DNA from: Archangium violaceum Cb vi76
GTDB lineage: Bacteria > Myxococcota > Myxococcia > Myxococcales > Myxococcaceae
NCBI RefSeq assembly: GCF_000733295.1
Contig: NZ_JPMI01000079.1
Coordinates: 105,537 to 169,536, forward strand
Length of the DNA stretch: 64,000 nt
Direction: 5' to 3'
The notes under the pieces are model-generated. The model was not told the DNA's origin. It saw only the letters and a program-made list of their open reading frames with translations, and did no database searches. Both the position numbers and the translations under genes were made by a program. Shown here one piece after another: positions 50,199-59,476 of this stretch; positions within the stretch are counted from its first letter, which is position 1, and each line of letters starts with the position of its first letter.

Positions 50199-51107
50199 TC
50201 AATCAAGGAACCGTCGCTCCCAGCGGCGCGTGTCTTCCATACTCTGCACGGTGTGGATCTTCGGCTCATGGTAGAGCCAGGGTTCCAGCACGTGCGCCAG
50301 TTCGCGGTAGGCGGGCAGGACATTTCCCTGCTCGGTGTCGCCCGCCTCGGGCCAGGGACCCAGGGAGACAACGGCCCTCTCTCCTTCCATCTCCTGGACG
50401 GTGGTTTCCGGATGTCGCAACCGGGCGCGCAGCCCGGACGCGCCGCCCAACTCTCCCAGCACGGGCTGCCCGAGGAAGGTCAGCCATGAAGGGCCTCGTA
50501 CCTGAGTGCCGATGTGTAACGAGACCCAACTCGTGTCGGGAACATCCATGCCCGGGTAGCGGAAGCGGAGCTTGGGCGTGTCGCCCGACATATGTGCCGG
50601 GTTTGAGTCGTAGTTGAAGGAAAGACCGGCATTGCCGGTGCAGAAGGGCAGAGGCGAGGCCAGCTCCACGGCGAGAGCGCGTACCCGTTCCGGGCCATGT
50701 TCCTCGAGGTACTCGGTAGGTAGCCAGAAGGAGAGCGCGGAGACCGCGCCCGGCTCCCTCTTGAGGAAAGGTCTGTCCAATTCCCTGCCCTGATAAAAGA
50801 ACCGATAGCGTTGCTCGTTGCTCGCTGCATTGGTCAGGGCAACATAGGCGGACTGGGGGTCGTTCAACTCCTGGCGGATGACCGCCCAACCGGCCTCGTC
50901 GAGCACTTGCCAGTGACCTTCTTCGTCGGCGTACAGCCCTGGTGCGTCTGGACCAACCGCACGCAGCCAGGTCTCGAGTGCGCAGGTAATCTCTCGTGAA
51001 ATGTCTTTGTGGGAGCGGCGGATATAGAAGGTCAGGTTCAGCCCCTCTCTGACCAGGAGGTGTCCACTCTTGGAATGGATGCGGATTCTCGGGTAGTGCG
51101 TACTCAT
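50199..51107 (-). CDS. DUF3396 family, immunity-like protein (copy 1)
   Basis: 302 residues; ATG 51107 overlaps the stop of the nuclease-like gene (ATGA). Same domain as its neighbour, with IRIHSKSGHLLVREGLNLTF, SALSFWLPTEYLEEHGPERV, PFCTGNAGLSFNYDS and the shared C-terminal RRWERRFLD. Coupling to the toxin-like gene fits an immunity role; a second copy would allow tolerance of variant toxins. Confidence 0.82.
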   Translation of the reverse strand: MSTHYPRIRIHSKSGHLLVREGLNLTFYIRRSHKDISREITCALETWLRAVGPDAPGLYADEEGHWQVLDEAGWAVIRQELNDPQSAYVALTNAASNEQRYRFFYQGRELDRPFLKREPGAVSALSFWLPTEYLEEHGPERVRALAVELASPLPFCTGNAGLSFNYDSNPAHMSGDTPKLRFRYPGMDVPDTSWVSLHIGTQVRGPSWLTFLGQPVLGELGGASGLRARLRHPETTVQEMEGERAVVSLGPWPEAGDTEQGNVLPAYRELAHVLEPWLYHEPKIHTVQSMEDTRRWERRFLD

Positions 51108-51910
51108 TCGAGCACTCCGATCCAGGGAATGATGCGCGCAACCCATGGCGCTATGTACCGTTCGTAAGCGGTCTTCTGGGTGTACTTCGCAAGTGGATGC
51201 CCCTTGGGATACCGCCCCCAGTCCGGCGGATTGCCGTTCTCCCCGCAGGGGAATTTGAAGTCGTAAGCGGCCCGCGCGTCGAGCGGATCTCCCTCATGAA
51301 TGACGACGTCAGGCTTCAGGGTCCCCTTCAACTCTCCGCCATTTCCGGACTCCTCGAGTGCCCGCTCCTCTTCAGCGTTGACCAACTCTTTCTCTCCCGT
51401 CTCCAGGTCGATGATGCGGTAGCGCTGTTCCAAGCTGAACCCGCCTGGATGCACCTTGCCCAACCCCTCCTCGGCGCATTTCCGGGCGGCCTCATGCATC
51501 TCGATACCGAGGCGCATGGCCCAGGTGACTCGCCTGCCCTGGGACTTCGTTTCCTGCTTGCACTCCTCAGCGTCAGGAACAGGGCCTTTGAATTGCTTCG
51601 GATACCTCAGGAGGACTTCGGTGCGAGCCAGGTCAGCGCATTTCTCGAGTTCCTCCTCGATGGATTGCTTTGCTGCCTTGTCGAACACCACCTTCAGCAC
51701 AGCCGTGGTGGACGCCATCTCCTTGCCGTAAAGCGCGATGCAGGCGGAGAGGCTGTTGCGACAGGTGGCCGAAGGGGAGTCGATGCCCACGGGCGCGTTG
51801 CTGTAGCCGTAGGAGCCCGGTGTGACGCGGGACGCGGGAGTGACGCACGCGCATTGCGTCATGAGCACGGCTAGCGCCAATACGTTCAGGCCAACAGCAC
51901 GGGTGTGCAC
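51104..51910 (-). CDS. secreted PD-(D/E)xK nuclease-like toxin candidate
   Basis: 268 residues from GTG 51910. The N-terminus is a secretion or lipoprotein signal (LNVLALAVLMTQCAC). The C-terminal domain has KPDVVIHEGDP (P200, D201) and AYDFKFPC (D217, K219) followed by KYTQKTAY, which matches the PD-(D/E)xK plan of metal-dependent nucleases including VRR-NUC-like effectors. The signal sequence plus coupling to two DUF3396 genes points to a contact or secreted toxin. Catalysis has not been demonstrated for this sequence; a transposed restriction-like domain is the alternative. Confidence 0.68.
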   Translation of the reverse strand: MHTRAVGLNVLALAVLMTQCACVTPASRVTPGSYGYSNAPVGIDSPSATCRNSLSACIALYGKEMASTTAVLKVVFDKAAKQSIEEELEKCADLARTEVLLRYPKQFKGPVPDAEECKQETKSQGRRVTWAMRLGIEMHEAARKCAEEGLGKVHPGGFSLEQRYRIIDLETGEKELVNAEEERALEESGNGGELKGTLKPDVVIHEGDPLDARAAYDFKFPCGENGNPPDWGRYPKGHPLAKYTQKTAYERYIAPWVARIIPWIGVLE

Positions 51911-51953
51911 GCAGGACCTCGCAGTTCAAAACCCGGGCTCTATCGTGGCCCAG

Positions 51954-52012
51954 GTGTAGATATCTACACTTGGTGTAGGTAAAAGTAACACCTCAAGTGT
52001 AGATATCTACAC
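51954..52012. promoter_or_regulatory. paired palindromic operator for the toxin-immunity operon
   Basis: Two perfect copies of GTGTAGATATCTACAC lie at 51954-51969 and 51997-52012, 43 bp apart, about four helical turns. Between them an imperfect GGTGTA/TAACACC pair sits near the middle, so the whole is roughly symmetrical. The sites begin 44 bases upstream of the nuclease-like start. Spacing and symmetry suggest dimers bound cooperatively on the same helix face. The regulator is not in the window as far as seen. Confidence 0.75.
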
Positions 52013-52064
52013 CTGAGGTCCACCTCGGGCCGACGTGAAGAAAACCGCTCCAGGGCACCCGGGC

Positions 52065-53132
52065 TCACGACTTCGGCGGCTGGAGCCGCCACGAGAGCAC
52101 CCGTCCATCCTGTCCCAGCACGAAAAGCTGATCCCCGAGCACCACGGGCCGGGTGAGCAGCGGCGTATCCAACCGCAGGGTGAACACGGGAGGCCCTTCG
52201 CGTGGCTTGAGCGCGAGCAACCAGCCCTGGCTGTCACGGGTGGGCACCAGCACCCACTCGCGGAACTCGACGATCTGCGTCACGAGCGGCGCGGGCAGGG
52301 CCAACCGGATGGCTTCCCTCCCGTCCTGGGGCGACAGGGCCAGCAGCAACTTGTCCTCCGTGCCCACCCAGACCATTCCCTGGGCCCATGCCGGGGGGCT
52401 CGAGAGCGCGGAGGCGGGCGTCCGCCGCCAGCGCACCTGCCCGTTGGCCAGCCCGAGCGCGAGCACCTCGCCCTTCTGGGTGGAGACGTACAGCACCTCC
52501 CCTTGTGCCTCCATCCCGAGCACCCGCGCCAGCGGCTGCCGCCAGCGCACGGTGCCGTCCTGGGGCGACAGCGCGAACAGCCCCGCGTCCCCGAGCGCCA
52601 CCACCAGCAGCCCCCCGGCGAGCACCGGCGCGGGCTGGGGCCGGGTGCCATCCGGACGGGGGACACCCGACGGGAGGGGCCGGCGCCAGCGCACCTCGCC
52701 CGAGCCCACGGCGAGCGCTCTCACCGCCCCATCCGGGGCCACGACGTAGACGGAGCCCGCCTCCGAGACGAGCGGGGTGAGCACGGGTGGCTGCCCGGTG
52801 AGGCGCCAGCGCTCCGAGCCATCGGAGAGCGCGAGGCTGACGAGAGTCCCGCCAACCGTTCCCACGATGACAGTCTCCCCCGAGACCGCCGGGCGCGCGG
52901 CGACCTCCCGGCCCAGCTCCACGCGCCAGAGGGCCACTCCTTGGCGGTCCAGCCTCAGGAACCGTCCGGCCTCGTTGCCCACCAGGACGCCGTCCTCCAG
53001 GGCCACCAGCCCCGCACGGGACGGCGCGTCAGAGGAGAAGGTGAAGAGCGGGTCGGTGGGTTTCCGGCAGGCGGCCATCAGCGCCGCCATGGCGAGCAGT
53101 AAGACGAGGCGCTGAGGTCGGAGTGGCGGCAT
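52065..53132 (-). CDS. BamB-like PQQ beta-propeller lipoprotein
   Basis: 355 residues. Lipoprotein signal with LMAAC (C22). The body is a beta-propeller with repeated blades: GVALWRVELG, GSERWRLTGQ, GEVRWRRPLP, GTVRWRQPLA, GQVRWRRTPA and others, each near a hydrophobic VVxxGDxG strand. This is the PQQ-like repeat fold, used for scaffolding in BamB (outer membrane protein assembly) and in other periplasmic proteins. Adjacent to adenosine deaminase but transcribed away. Confidence 0.88.
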   Translation of the reverse strand: MPPLRPQRLVLLLAMAALMAACRKPTDPLFTFSSDAPSRAGLVALEDGVLVGNEAGRFLRLDRQGVALWRVELGREVAARPAVSGETVIVGTVGGTLVSLALSDGSERWRLTGQPPVLTPLVSEAGSVYVVAPDGAVRALAVGSGEVRWRRPLPSGVPRPDGTRPQPAPVLAGGLLVVALGDAGLFALSPQDGTVRWRQPLARVLGMEAQGEVLYVSTQKGEVLALGLANGQVRWRRTPASALSSPPAWAQGMVWVGTEDKLLLALSPQDGREAIRLALPAPLVTQIVEFREWVLVPTRDSQGWLLALKPREGPPVFTLRLDTPLLTRPVVLGDQLFVLGQDGRVLSWRLQPPKS

Positions 53133-53186
53133 GGTTGAGGGAGGATCTTCAGGACCCTAGGATGGTTGGCAAGGAAGGAACCCGAC

Positions 53187-54347
53187 ATGGCTTCGATTCG
53201 CGACGACGAGCTCCCCAGCTCGACTGGTATCCCCTCATCCGCCCGCCGGGCCGACTGGGCCCCGCCCCCGGCCATTCCCGTCACCCTGGAGCTGCTCCAG
53301 GCGCTCCCCAAGACGGACCTGCACTGCCACCTCGATGGCTCCATGCGGCTCAAGACGATCCTCGAGCTGGCCGACCAGCAGAAGGTGAAGCTGCCCGCGG
53401 ACACCGAGGACGGCCTGGCCAGGGCCATCCACATGGGCGAGGTGTGCAAGAACCTCGAGGACTACCTGGTGGCCTTCGACGTGACGCTCTCGGTGCTGCA
53501 GACGGCCGAGGCCCTCTACCGCTCGGCCTATGAGCTGGCGGTGGACGCGGCGGCCGAGAACGTGCGCTACCTCGAGGTGCGCTACTCGCCCGCCCTGCAC
53601 CTGCAGAAGGGCCTGAAGATGACCACGGTCATCGACTCGGTGCTCGAGGGCCTGCGGGTGGCCAAGCGCGAGACGGGCATCAAATACGGCGTCATCATCT
53701 GCGGCATCCGCCACATCAACCCGCAGACGTCCATGCGGCTGGCGGAGCTGTCGGTGGCCTACAAGAACCGGGGGGTCATCGGCTTCGACCTGGCGGGCGC
53801 CGAGGCGAACTTCCCGGCCAAGGACCACAAGGACGCCTTCCAGCTCATCCTCAAGAACAACGTCAACTGCACGGCGCACGCGGGCGAGGCCTTCGGGCCC
53901 GAGTCCATCTCCCAGGCCATCCACTACCTGGGCGCGCACCGCATCGGCCACGGCACGCGGCTGCGCGAGGATGGGGATCTGCTCAACTACGTGAACGATC
54001 ACCGCATCCCCCTGGAGGTGTGCCCCACCTCCAACGTGCAGACGGGGGCGGTGCCGAGCCTGGATGCGCACCCGCTCAAGTTCTACTTCGACTACGGCCT
54101 GCGCGTGACGATCAACACCGACAACCGCCTCATCACCGACACCACGGTGACGAAGGAGCTGTGGGTGGCGCACAAGGAGCTGGGGCTGTCGCTGGAGGAC
54201 CTGACCACCATCCTCGTGTCCGGTTTCAAGAGCGCCTTCCTGCCGTTCCGCGAGAAGCAGGATCTGCTGCGCCTGGTGAACGAGGAGATCGCCCGGACGC
54301 TGGCGGCCTTCGAGAAGCGGCCCCAGGTGGTGAAGCAGCCGGCCTGA
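53187..54347 (+). CDS. add: adenosine deaminase
   Basis: 386 residues from ATG 53187 after AAGGAAGG. Zinc ligands and catalytic residues are present: HCHLDGS (H46, H48), HAGE (H231, E234), GHGTR and the C-terminal TINTDN (D312, N313). The final pair is DN rather than the DD of the E. coli and mammalian enzymes, as in the actinobacterial adenosine deaminase subfamily. Reaction: adenosine plus water to inosine plus ammonia, in purine salvage. Confidence 0.93.
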   Translation: MASIRDDELPSSTGIPSSARRADWAPPPAIPVTLELLQALPKTDLHCHLDGSMRLKTILELADQQKVKLPADTEDGLARAIHMGEVCKNLEDYLVAFDVTLSVLQTAEALYRSAYELAVDAAAENVRYLEVRYSPALHLQKGLKMTTVIDSVLEGLRVAKRETGIKYGVIICGIRHINPQTSMRLAELSVAYKNRGVIGFDLAGAEANFPAKDHKDAFQLILKNNVNCTAHAGEAFGPESISQAIHYLGAHRIGHGTRLREDGDLLNYVNDHRIPLEVCPTSNVQTGAVPSLDAHPLKFYFDYGLRVTINTDNRLITDTTVTKELWVAHKELGLSLEDLTTILVSGFKSAFLPFREKQDLLRLVNEEIARTLAAFEKRPQVVKQPA

Positions 54348-54362
54348 GCCGGGAAGGACGCC

Positions 54363-54475
54363 ATGGACCTGGAGCTCGGTGGGAAGGTGGTGCTGGTGAC
54401 GGGCGGCTGCCGAGGGCCGGGTACGTGACGGGCACGGCCCTCAACGTGGATGGAGGGCTGTCTCCGGCGGTGTAG
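54363..54475 (+). pseudogene. internally deleted SDR remnant
   Basis: ATG 54363 opens MDLELGGKVVLVTGG, the start of a short-chain dehydrogenase Rossmann fold, then reads into a stop within a few codons. In another frame the last codons read VTGTALNVDGGLSPAV, the usual SDR C-terminus, ending at 54475. About 200 codons in between are gone, leaving first and last parts joined. It lies between add and a kinase gene whose 3' end it overlaps. Confidence 0.75.
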
Positions 54476-56396
54476 CGGACGCCTCGTCCTCCAGCACCGG
54501 GAGGGTGAAGTGGAACGTGGAGCCGTGGCCCACCTCGCTCTCCACCCAGATGCGGCCGCCGTGGCGCTCGACGATGTCGCGGCAGATGTAGAGGCCGAGC
54601 CCCAGTCCTCCGAAGCCCGAGATGGGGGCGTTGCGCGCCCGGAAGAAGCGCTCGAAGAGGTGATCCTTCTGATCCGGGGGGATGCCGATGCCCGAGTCCG
54701 ACACCGAGACGAGGGCCTGGGCCCCGTTCCGCTCCACGCGCACGCGGATGGTGCCGCCCGTGGGGCTGTACTTGAGGGCGTTCTCCAGCAGGTTCACCAG
54801 CACCTGCGCGAGCCGGCCGCGATCGCCCTGGATGAGGAGCGGCTCGGCGGGCTCCTCGTACTCCAGCGAGCGGTGGGGGCTGACCGCGCGCAGGTCCGCC
54901 AGCACCTCGTGGGTGAGCTCCCGGAGGGACACGGGCTCGTGCCGCAGCTCCAGCCGTCCGGCCTGGATGCGCGAGGTGTCCAGCAGATCGTTGATGAGTC
55001 CGGAGAGCCGCGCCACCTGGGTGAGCGCCTTGTCCACGTGCTGGGCCGGGACGGGCTGTCCGGAGGCCATCCGGTGTTTCAGCACCTGCAGGTGCAGCTT
55101 GAGGGGGGTGAGTGGCGTCTTCAGCTCGTGGGAGGCGATGGACAGGAAGTCATCCCTCACGCGGATGGCCTCGCGGGCCTCGCGCAGCAACCGCTCGCTC
55201 TCCGCCTGGGCGCGGCGCTCCACCGTCACGTCCCGGTACGTCCAGACGCGGCCGACGACGGTGTCTCCCAACCGCTGGGGGCGTGAGTAGCGCTCGATGA
55301 CACGTCCGTCCCGGAGCACCAGGACGTCGACCCCCTCTTGATCGGGACTCGCCAGCAGTTGCTGGGTGCGCGAGTGGACCTGCTCCGCGTTCTCCAGCTG
55401 GGCGCGCATGTGCTCGCTCAGCACCTGGCCATCGCGGCCTTCCAGCATGGCGTCGGGGATGTTCCACAGCTTCTGGAACCTCCCGTTGACGGCGGTGACG
55501 CGCCAGTCCTGGGTGAGGACGATGATGCCATCCGCCGTCGAGTCCAGGGTGGCGCGCAGCAGCGAGACGGTCTGCTCCAGGTCCTCCCGGGCCCGGCGCT
55601 GCGCGGTGACGTCCACCATGATGCCCCGGAGCTGGCGGGGGACGCCGTTCTCGGAGACGACGGTGACGATGTCCCTCAGCCACACGCTGGTGCCGTTGGC
55701 CGCCACCATCCGGTACTCGAACTCGTGGGCCCTGCACTCCTTGGCGGACTTCATGCAATAGGCGGAGGCCCAGTCCCTGTCGTCGGGGTGGAGGTGCTTC
55801 AGCCAGAAGCCCGGCTCCTCCAGCCATTGGTGGATGGGGTAACCCAGGATGCGCTCGGCCTGCTTGCTGACGAAGGTGAAGCGGAAGTTCGCGTCCGTCT
55901 CCCAGACGATGCCGTCGATGGCGTCGATGAGCTCCTCGTGCATGCGCTGGGTGCGGGTGATCTCCTGGAGCATCTCGTCGATGCTCGGGGCGGTGTGCTT
56001 CACCCCCTCGGGCGGGGGCGGGGGAGTGAGGACCCGGACGGTGCCGATGAGCTCTCCGGTCCCATCCGGTGAGGGCTCGACGGCGCTTAGCTCCACGGCC
56101 AGGCGGACGGGCCTTCCCTCGGCCGAGCGTGCCCGGAGCTCGAGGGTCCGGGGCTCTCCCGTCCTGGCCACCGCTCCCCAGGCCTCCAGCAGTCCGTCGA
56201 GCTCCTCCGGGTGCACGAGCTGGGAGACGAAGCCCCGCGACTTCCACGCCTCCAGGGGGTGACCGAGGGCCTGGACGAGGGAGGGACTCACCCAGCGGAA
56301 TCGCGGTGGGAGGCCTCCCCCCAGCCAGATCAGCGGGGAGGGATCCGCCACAGGGGCCGGCTCCGGATGCTCCTCACTGCTCTGGGGGGGGGCCAT
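54441..56396 (-). CDS. PAS-rich histidine kinase
   Basis: 651 residues from ATG 56396 (AAGGAGAGCC upstream). PAS at about 25-125, a second PAS-PAC (about 145-275, IDAIDGIVWETDANFRFTFV), a third (about 280-400), HisKA with ASHELKTPLTPL (H423), HATPase with DSGIGI and GLGLGLYICRDIV. No membrane segments. Closely related to the next kinase upstream from the PAS-PAC onward, including the signature FFRARNAPISGFG. Its 3' end overlaps the SDR remnant. Confidence 0.93.
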   Translation of the reverse strand: MAPPQSSEEHPEPAPVADPSPLIWLGGGLPPRFRWVSPSLVQALGHPLEAWKSRGFVSQLVHPEELDGLLEAWGAVARTGEPRTLELRARSAEGRPVRLAVELSAVEPSPDGTGELIGTVRVLTPPPPPEGVKHTAPSIDEMLQEITRTQRMHEELIDAIDGIVWETDANFRFTFVSKQAERILGYPIHQWLEEPGFWLKHLHPDDRDWASAYCMKSAKECRAHEFEYRMVAANGTSVWLRDIVTVVSENGVPRQLRGIMVDVTAQRRAREDLEQTVSLLRATLDSTADGIIVLTQDWRVTAVNGRFQKLWNIPDAMLEGRDGQVLSEHMRAQLENAEQVHSRTQQLLASPDQEGVDVLVLRDGRVIERYSRPQRLGDTVVGRVWTYRDVTVERRAQAESERLLREAREAIRVRDDFLSIASHELKTPLTPLKLHLQVLKHRMASGQPVPAQHVDKALTQVARLSGLINDLLDTSRIQAGRLELRHEPVSLRELTHEVLADLRAVSPHRSLEYEEPAEPLLIQGDRGRLAQVLVNLLENALKYSPTGGTIRVRVERNGAQALVSVSDSGIGIPPDQKDHLFERFFRARNAPISGFGGLGLGLYICRDIVERHGGRIWVESEVGHGSTFHFTLPVLEDEASATPPETALHPR

Positions 56397-56502
56397 GGCT
56401 CTCCTTTTTCTTCTTCGTAAGCGTAGCGCGGGAGGCGGCTGGACATGGCATTCAACACCGGTGGAGCCCCAATCACCTGGGGCTTCCTCGCTGAGCGCCC
56501 TG

Positions 56503-59241
56503 TCAGGCGTGGCCGCGGAGGGGCGGGGCTGGCTCCACGGGCAGGGTGAAGCGGAAGGTGGTGCCCAGGCCGTTCTGGCTCTCGGCCCAGATGCGGCCGC
56601 CGTGGCGCTCGACGAGGTGCCGGCAGATGTAGAGCCCGAGTCCCAACCCGCCAAAGCCCGAGATGGGGGCGTTGCGGGCCCGGAAGAAACGCTCGAAGAG
56701 GTGCGCCTGCTGGTCCGCCGGGATGCCGATTCCGTGGTCCGAGACGGAGACGACGGCCTCCGCTCCGTTCCGGGTGAGCGTGACGCGAATCGGTCCCTTC
56801 AGGGGGCTGTACTTGCGCGCGTTCTCCAGCAGGTGGCTCAGCACCTGCACCAGCCGCTCCCGGTCCCCCTGGATGACGAGCGCCTCCGTGCACTGCTCCT
56901 CGTACTCCAGCGGGTGCTGGAGACTGGCGGGGCGGAAGGCCTCCAGGGCTTCGTGGATGACCTCCTGGAGCGGCAGGGGCTCGCGCTCCAGCTCCAGCCT
57001 CCCCGCCTCGAGTTGCGAGGCGTCCAGCATGTCGGAGATCAACCCGGAGAGCCGCTCCACCTGGACGAGCGCCTTGTCCGCGAAGTCGGGCGGGAGGGGT
57101 TGTCCGGAGGCGCGCTTCTTCTGGAGACGTTGCAGGTGGAGCCGGAGGGGGGTGAGGGGCGTCTTCAGCTCGTGCGAGGCGACGCAGAGGAAGTCATCCC
57201 GGGTCCGAATGGCCTCCTGGGCCTCGTGGAGCAGCCGCTCCCGCTCCAACTGGGCGCGGTGCTCCGCCGTGACCTCGACGACCACGGCACCCACGCCCAC
57301 GAGCCTCCCGCTCGTCGTGCGGACGGGGTAGTAGCTGACGCGCCAGTGACGCAACTGGCCCGGGGTGGCCGGGACCTCGAGTGTCATGCCGAGCCCGATG
57401 AGGGGCTTGCCGGTGGCCAGGACCTGGCGCATGAGGGGATCGACATGGGCCGCGATATGGGGCGCGAGGTCGCGCAGCGCCTGGCCCAGATCCTGCTCCC
57501 GGGTGTTGCCGTGGAGCGTGGCCAGGGCGTCGTTGAGCTGGATGAAGCGCAGGTTCCGGTCGAGGAAGGCCAGTCCGATGGGCGCGTTGTTCAGGAAGGT
57601 GTCGAGCACGGCGAGTGACTCCTCCAGCTGCGCGCGTACGCGTCTCTCGGCCACGAACAGCCGCTCCTGCTCCGCTTTGGCGAGGCGCTCCTCCGTGACG
57701 TCCCGGTAGCTCCAGATGCGGCCGATGATGGTGCCGCCCATCCGTTGGGGCATCGTGGTGCGCTCGAGGATGCGCCCGTCGCGGAGCTCGACGGTGTCCA
57801 CGGACTCCCTGTCGGAGAGCACGAACTCCTCCCGGAGCTGCGAGATGAACCGCTCCGGCTCCTGGACCAGGGGGGCCGCGGCGGTGACCGCTTCCAGGGC
57901 ATCCAGGTTCTCCAGCCGCACGGTATCGGAGAACCGCCAGAGCCGTTGGAAGCGCTGGTTGAAGGTGGTGATCCTCCGGTCGCTGCCCACCACGATGACG
58001 CCATCGGCGATGGAGTCGAACGTGGCGCGCAGCAGCGACACCGTCTGCTCCAGCTTCTCCTGGGCCCGGCGCTCCTCCGTCACGTCGCGGTAGCTCCAGA
58101 CGCGGCCGATGATGGTGTTGCCCATCCATTGGGGCCGTGTGGTGCGCTCGAGGGTTCTCCCGTTGGCGAGCTCGACGGTGTCGGCGTCCTCCAGGTCGGG
58201 GATCGCGTACACCTCGCGGATCCGCGCGGCGAAGCGCTCCGGGTCCTTGACCAGGTGGAGCGCGGCCGCGAGGGGTTTTTCGGTATTCGTTCCAGCCTCC
58301 AGAACCTCATCGGGGAGCTGCCAGAGCTGCTGGAAGCGCTTGTTGAAGGCGGTGATGCGCATGTTCCTGTCCACCACGACGACGCCATCGGCGATGGAAT
58401 CGAACGTGGCGCGCAGCACCGAGGCCGTCTGCTCCAGCTTCTCCCGGGCCAGGCGCTGCTCGGTGACATCCACCATGATGCCGCGCAGCTTCAGGGGCCG
58501 CTCTTCCTCGGAGAGCACGGTGACGATGGACCGCAGCCACACGACACGTCCATCCGCGGCCAGCATGCGGTACTCGAACTCGTAGGGCCTGTGCTCCCGG
58601 CTCGCCTTCATGCAGTAGGCCTGGGCCCACTCGCGGTCCTCGGGATGGACGTGCTTCTTCCAGAAGTCCGGGTCCTGGATCCATTGGCGGGGGGGATGGC
58701 CGAGCAGCCGTTCCGATTGCTTGTTGACGAAGGTGAAGCGGAAGTTCACATCCGCTTCCCAGACGATGCCGTCGATGGTGTTGATCAGATCCTCGTACTG
58801 CCGCTGGGTCCGGGTGAGCTCCTGCTCCAGGAGCGCCTGGTGCGCTGGCCCGGGCTTCATGGGTGCTCGTTCGCTCAGGCGGGCGCATGCTCCCAGGCAC
58901 TGGCCCTCGTTTCCGAAGACGGGGAGCACCAGGGCGCGCATCCACCGCTCCCGCTCGCCGCCCTCGCTGACCGCCTCCGTGCCGGAGAGGGCCTTATGCA
59001 GGGCGTCCACGAGCCACGGGAAGAGCTGGAGTACCTCTTCCAGGGGCCGTCCCTCGGGTGGCACGCCATCTCCCCACCCGGCGGCAACGGCCAGCCTGCT
59101 GTCGATGCGGCCAATCTGGCCCTGGGCATCGACCACCAACGTGGCATGGAGGCTCTCGCCTACCTGGAGGAGCAACTCGGGGAAGGAGCGCACGGATGCC
59201 TCCAGCCTCGCGTCGCATCCATGCCCGTCGACCGTCGCCAT
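56503..59241 (-). CDS. multi-PAS histidine kinase (912 aa)
   Basis: ATG 59241 follows GGAGGAGCCC; an ATG seven codons earlier lacks such a site. An N-terminal PAS-like region is followed by IDGIVWEADVNFRFTF PAS-PAC (about 155-275), two tandem near-repeat PAS modules (FDSIADGVVVVDRNMRIT and FDSIADGVIVVGSDRRIT), another PAS (LNNAPIGLAFLDRNLRFIQL), HisKA ASHELKTPLTPL (H690) and HATPase with DHGIGI. The internal duplication of the FDSIADGV modules explains the extra length against the paralogue at 56396. Confidence 0.93.
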   Translation of the reverse strand: MATVDGHGCDARLEASVRSFPELLLQVGESLHATLVVDAQGQIGRIDSRLAVAAGWGDGVPPEGRPLEEVLQLFPWLVDALHKALSGTEAVSEGGERERWMRALVLPVFGNEGQCLGACARLSERAPMKPGPAHQALLEQELTRTQRQYEDLINTIDGIVWEADVNFRFTFVNKQSERLLGHPPRQWIQDPDFWKKHVHPEDREWAQAYCMKASREHRPYEFEYRMLAADGRVVWLRSIVTVLSEEERPLKLRGIMVDVTEQRLAREKLEQTASVLRATFDSIADGVVVVDRNMRITAFNKRFQQLWQLPDEVLEAGTNTEKPLAAALHLVKDPERFAARIREVYAIPDLEDADTVELANGRTLERTTRPQWMGNTIIGRVWSYRDVTEERRAQEKLEQTVSLLRATFDSIADGVIVVGSDRRITTFNQRFQRLWRFSDTVRLENLDALEAVTAAAPLVQEPERFISQLREEFVLSDRESVDTVELRDGRILERTTMPQRMGGTIIGRIWSYRDVTEERLAKAEQERLFVAERRVRAQLEESLAVLDTFLNNAPIGLAFLDRNLRFIQLNDALATLHGNTREQDLGQALRDLAPHIAAHVDPLMRQVLATGKPLIGLGMTLEVPATPGQLRHWRVSYYPVRTTSGRLVGVGAVVVEVTAEHRAQLERERLLHEAQEAIRTRDDFLCVASHELKTPLTPLRLHLQRLQKKRASGQPLPPDFADKALVQVERLSGLISDMLDASQLEAGRLELEREPLPLQEVIHEALEAFRPASLQHPLEYEEQCTEALVIQGDRERLVQVLSHLLENARKYSPLKGPIRVTLTRNGAEAVVSVSDHGIGIPADQQAHLFERFFRARNAPISGFGGLGLGLYICRHLVERHGGRIWAESQNGLGTTFRFTLPVEPAPPLRGHA

Positions 59242-59476
59242 GGGCTCCTCCGCTCGCATCAAATCTGCAACACCCTGAGTACTTTACAAAGTCGGCTCCT
59301 CCCCTGCCTGTCCGGCCCGGCGGCCACGGCTCGTGTCAGGCGTGCGCGGACCGTGGCGTCGCTGGGGACGGTGGACGCTCCGGCGTGCACGACCGCGGCT
59401 GCTGACCCGAGGTCTCGAATCCATTCGCACAGGTCCCCCGTGCCCTTCCGGGCGCGGGCCAGATTCCGAGAAGGTC

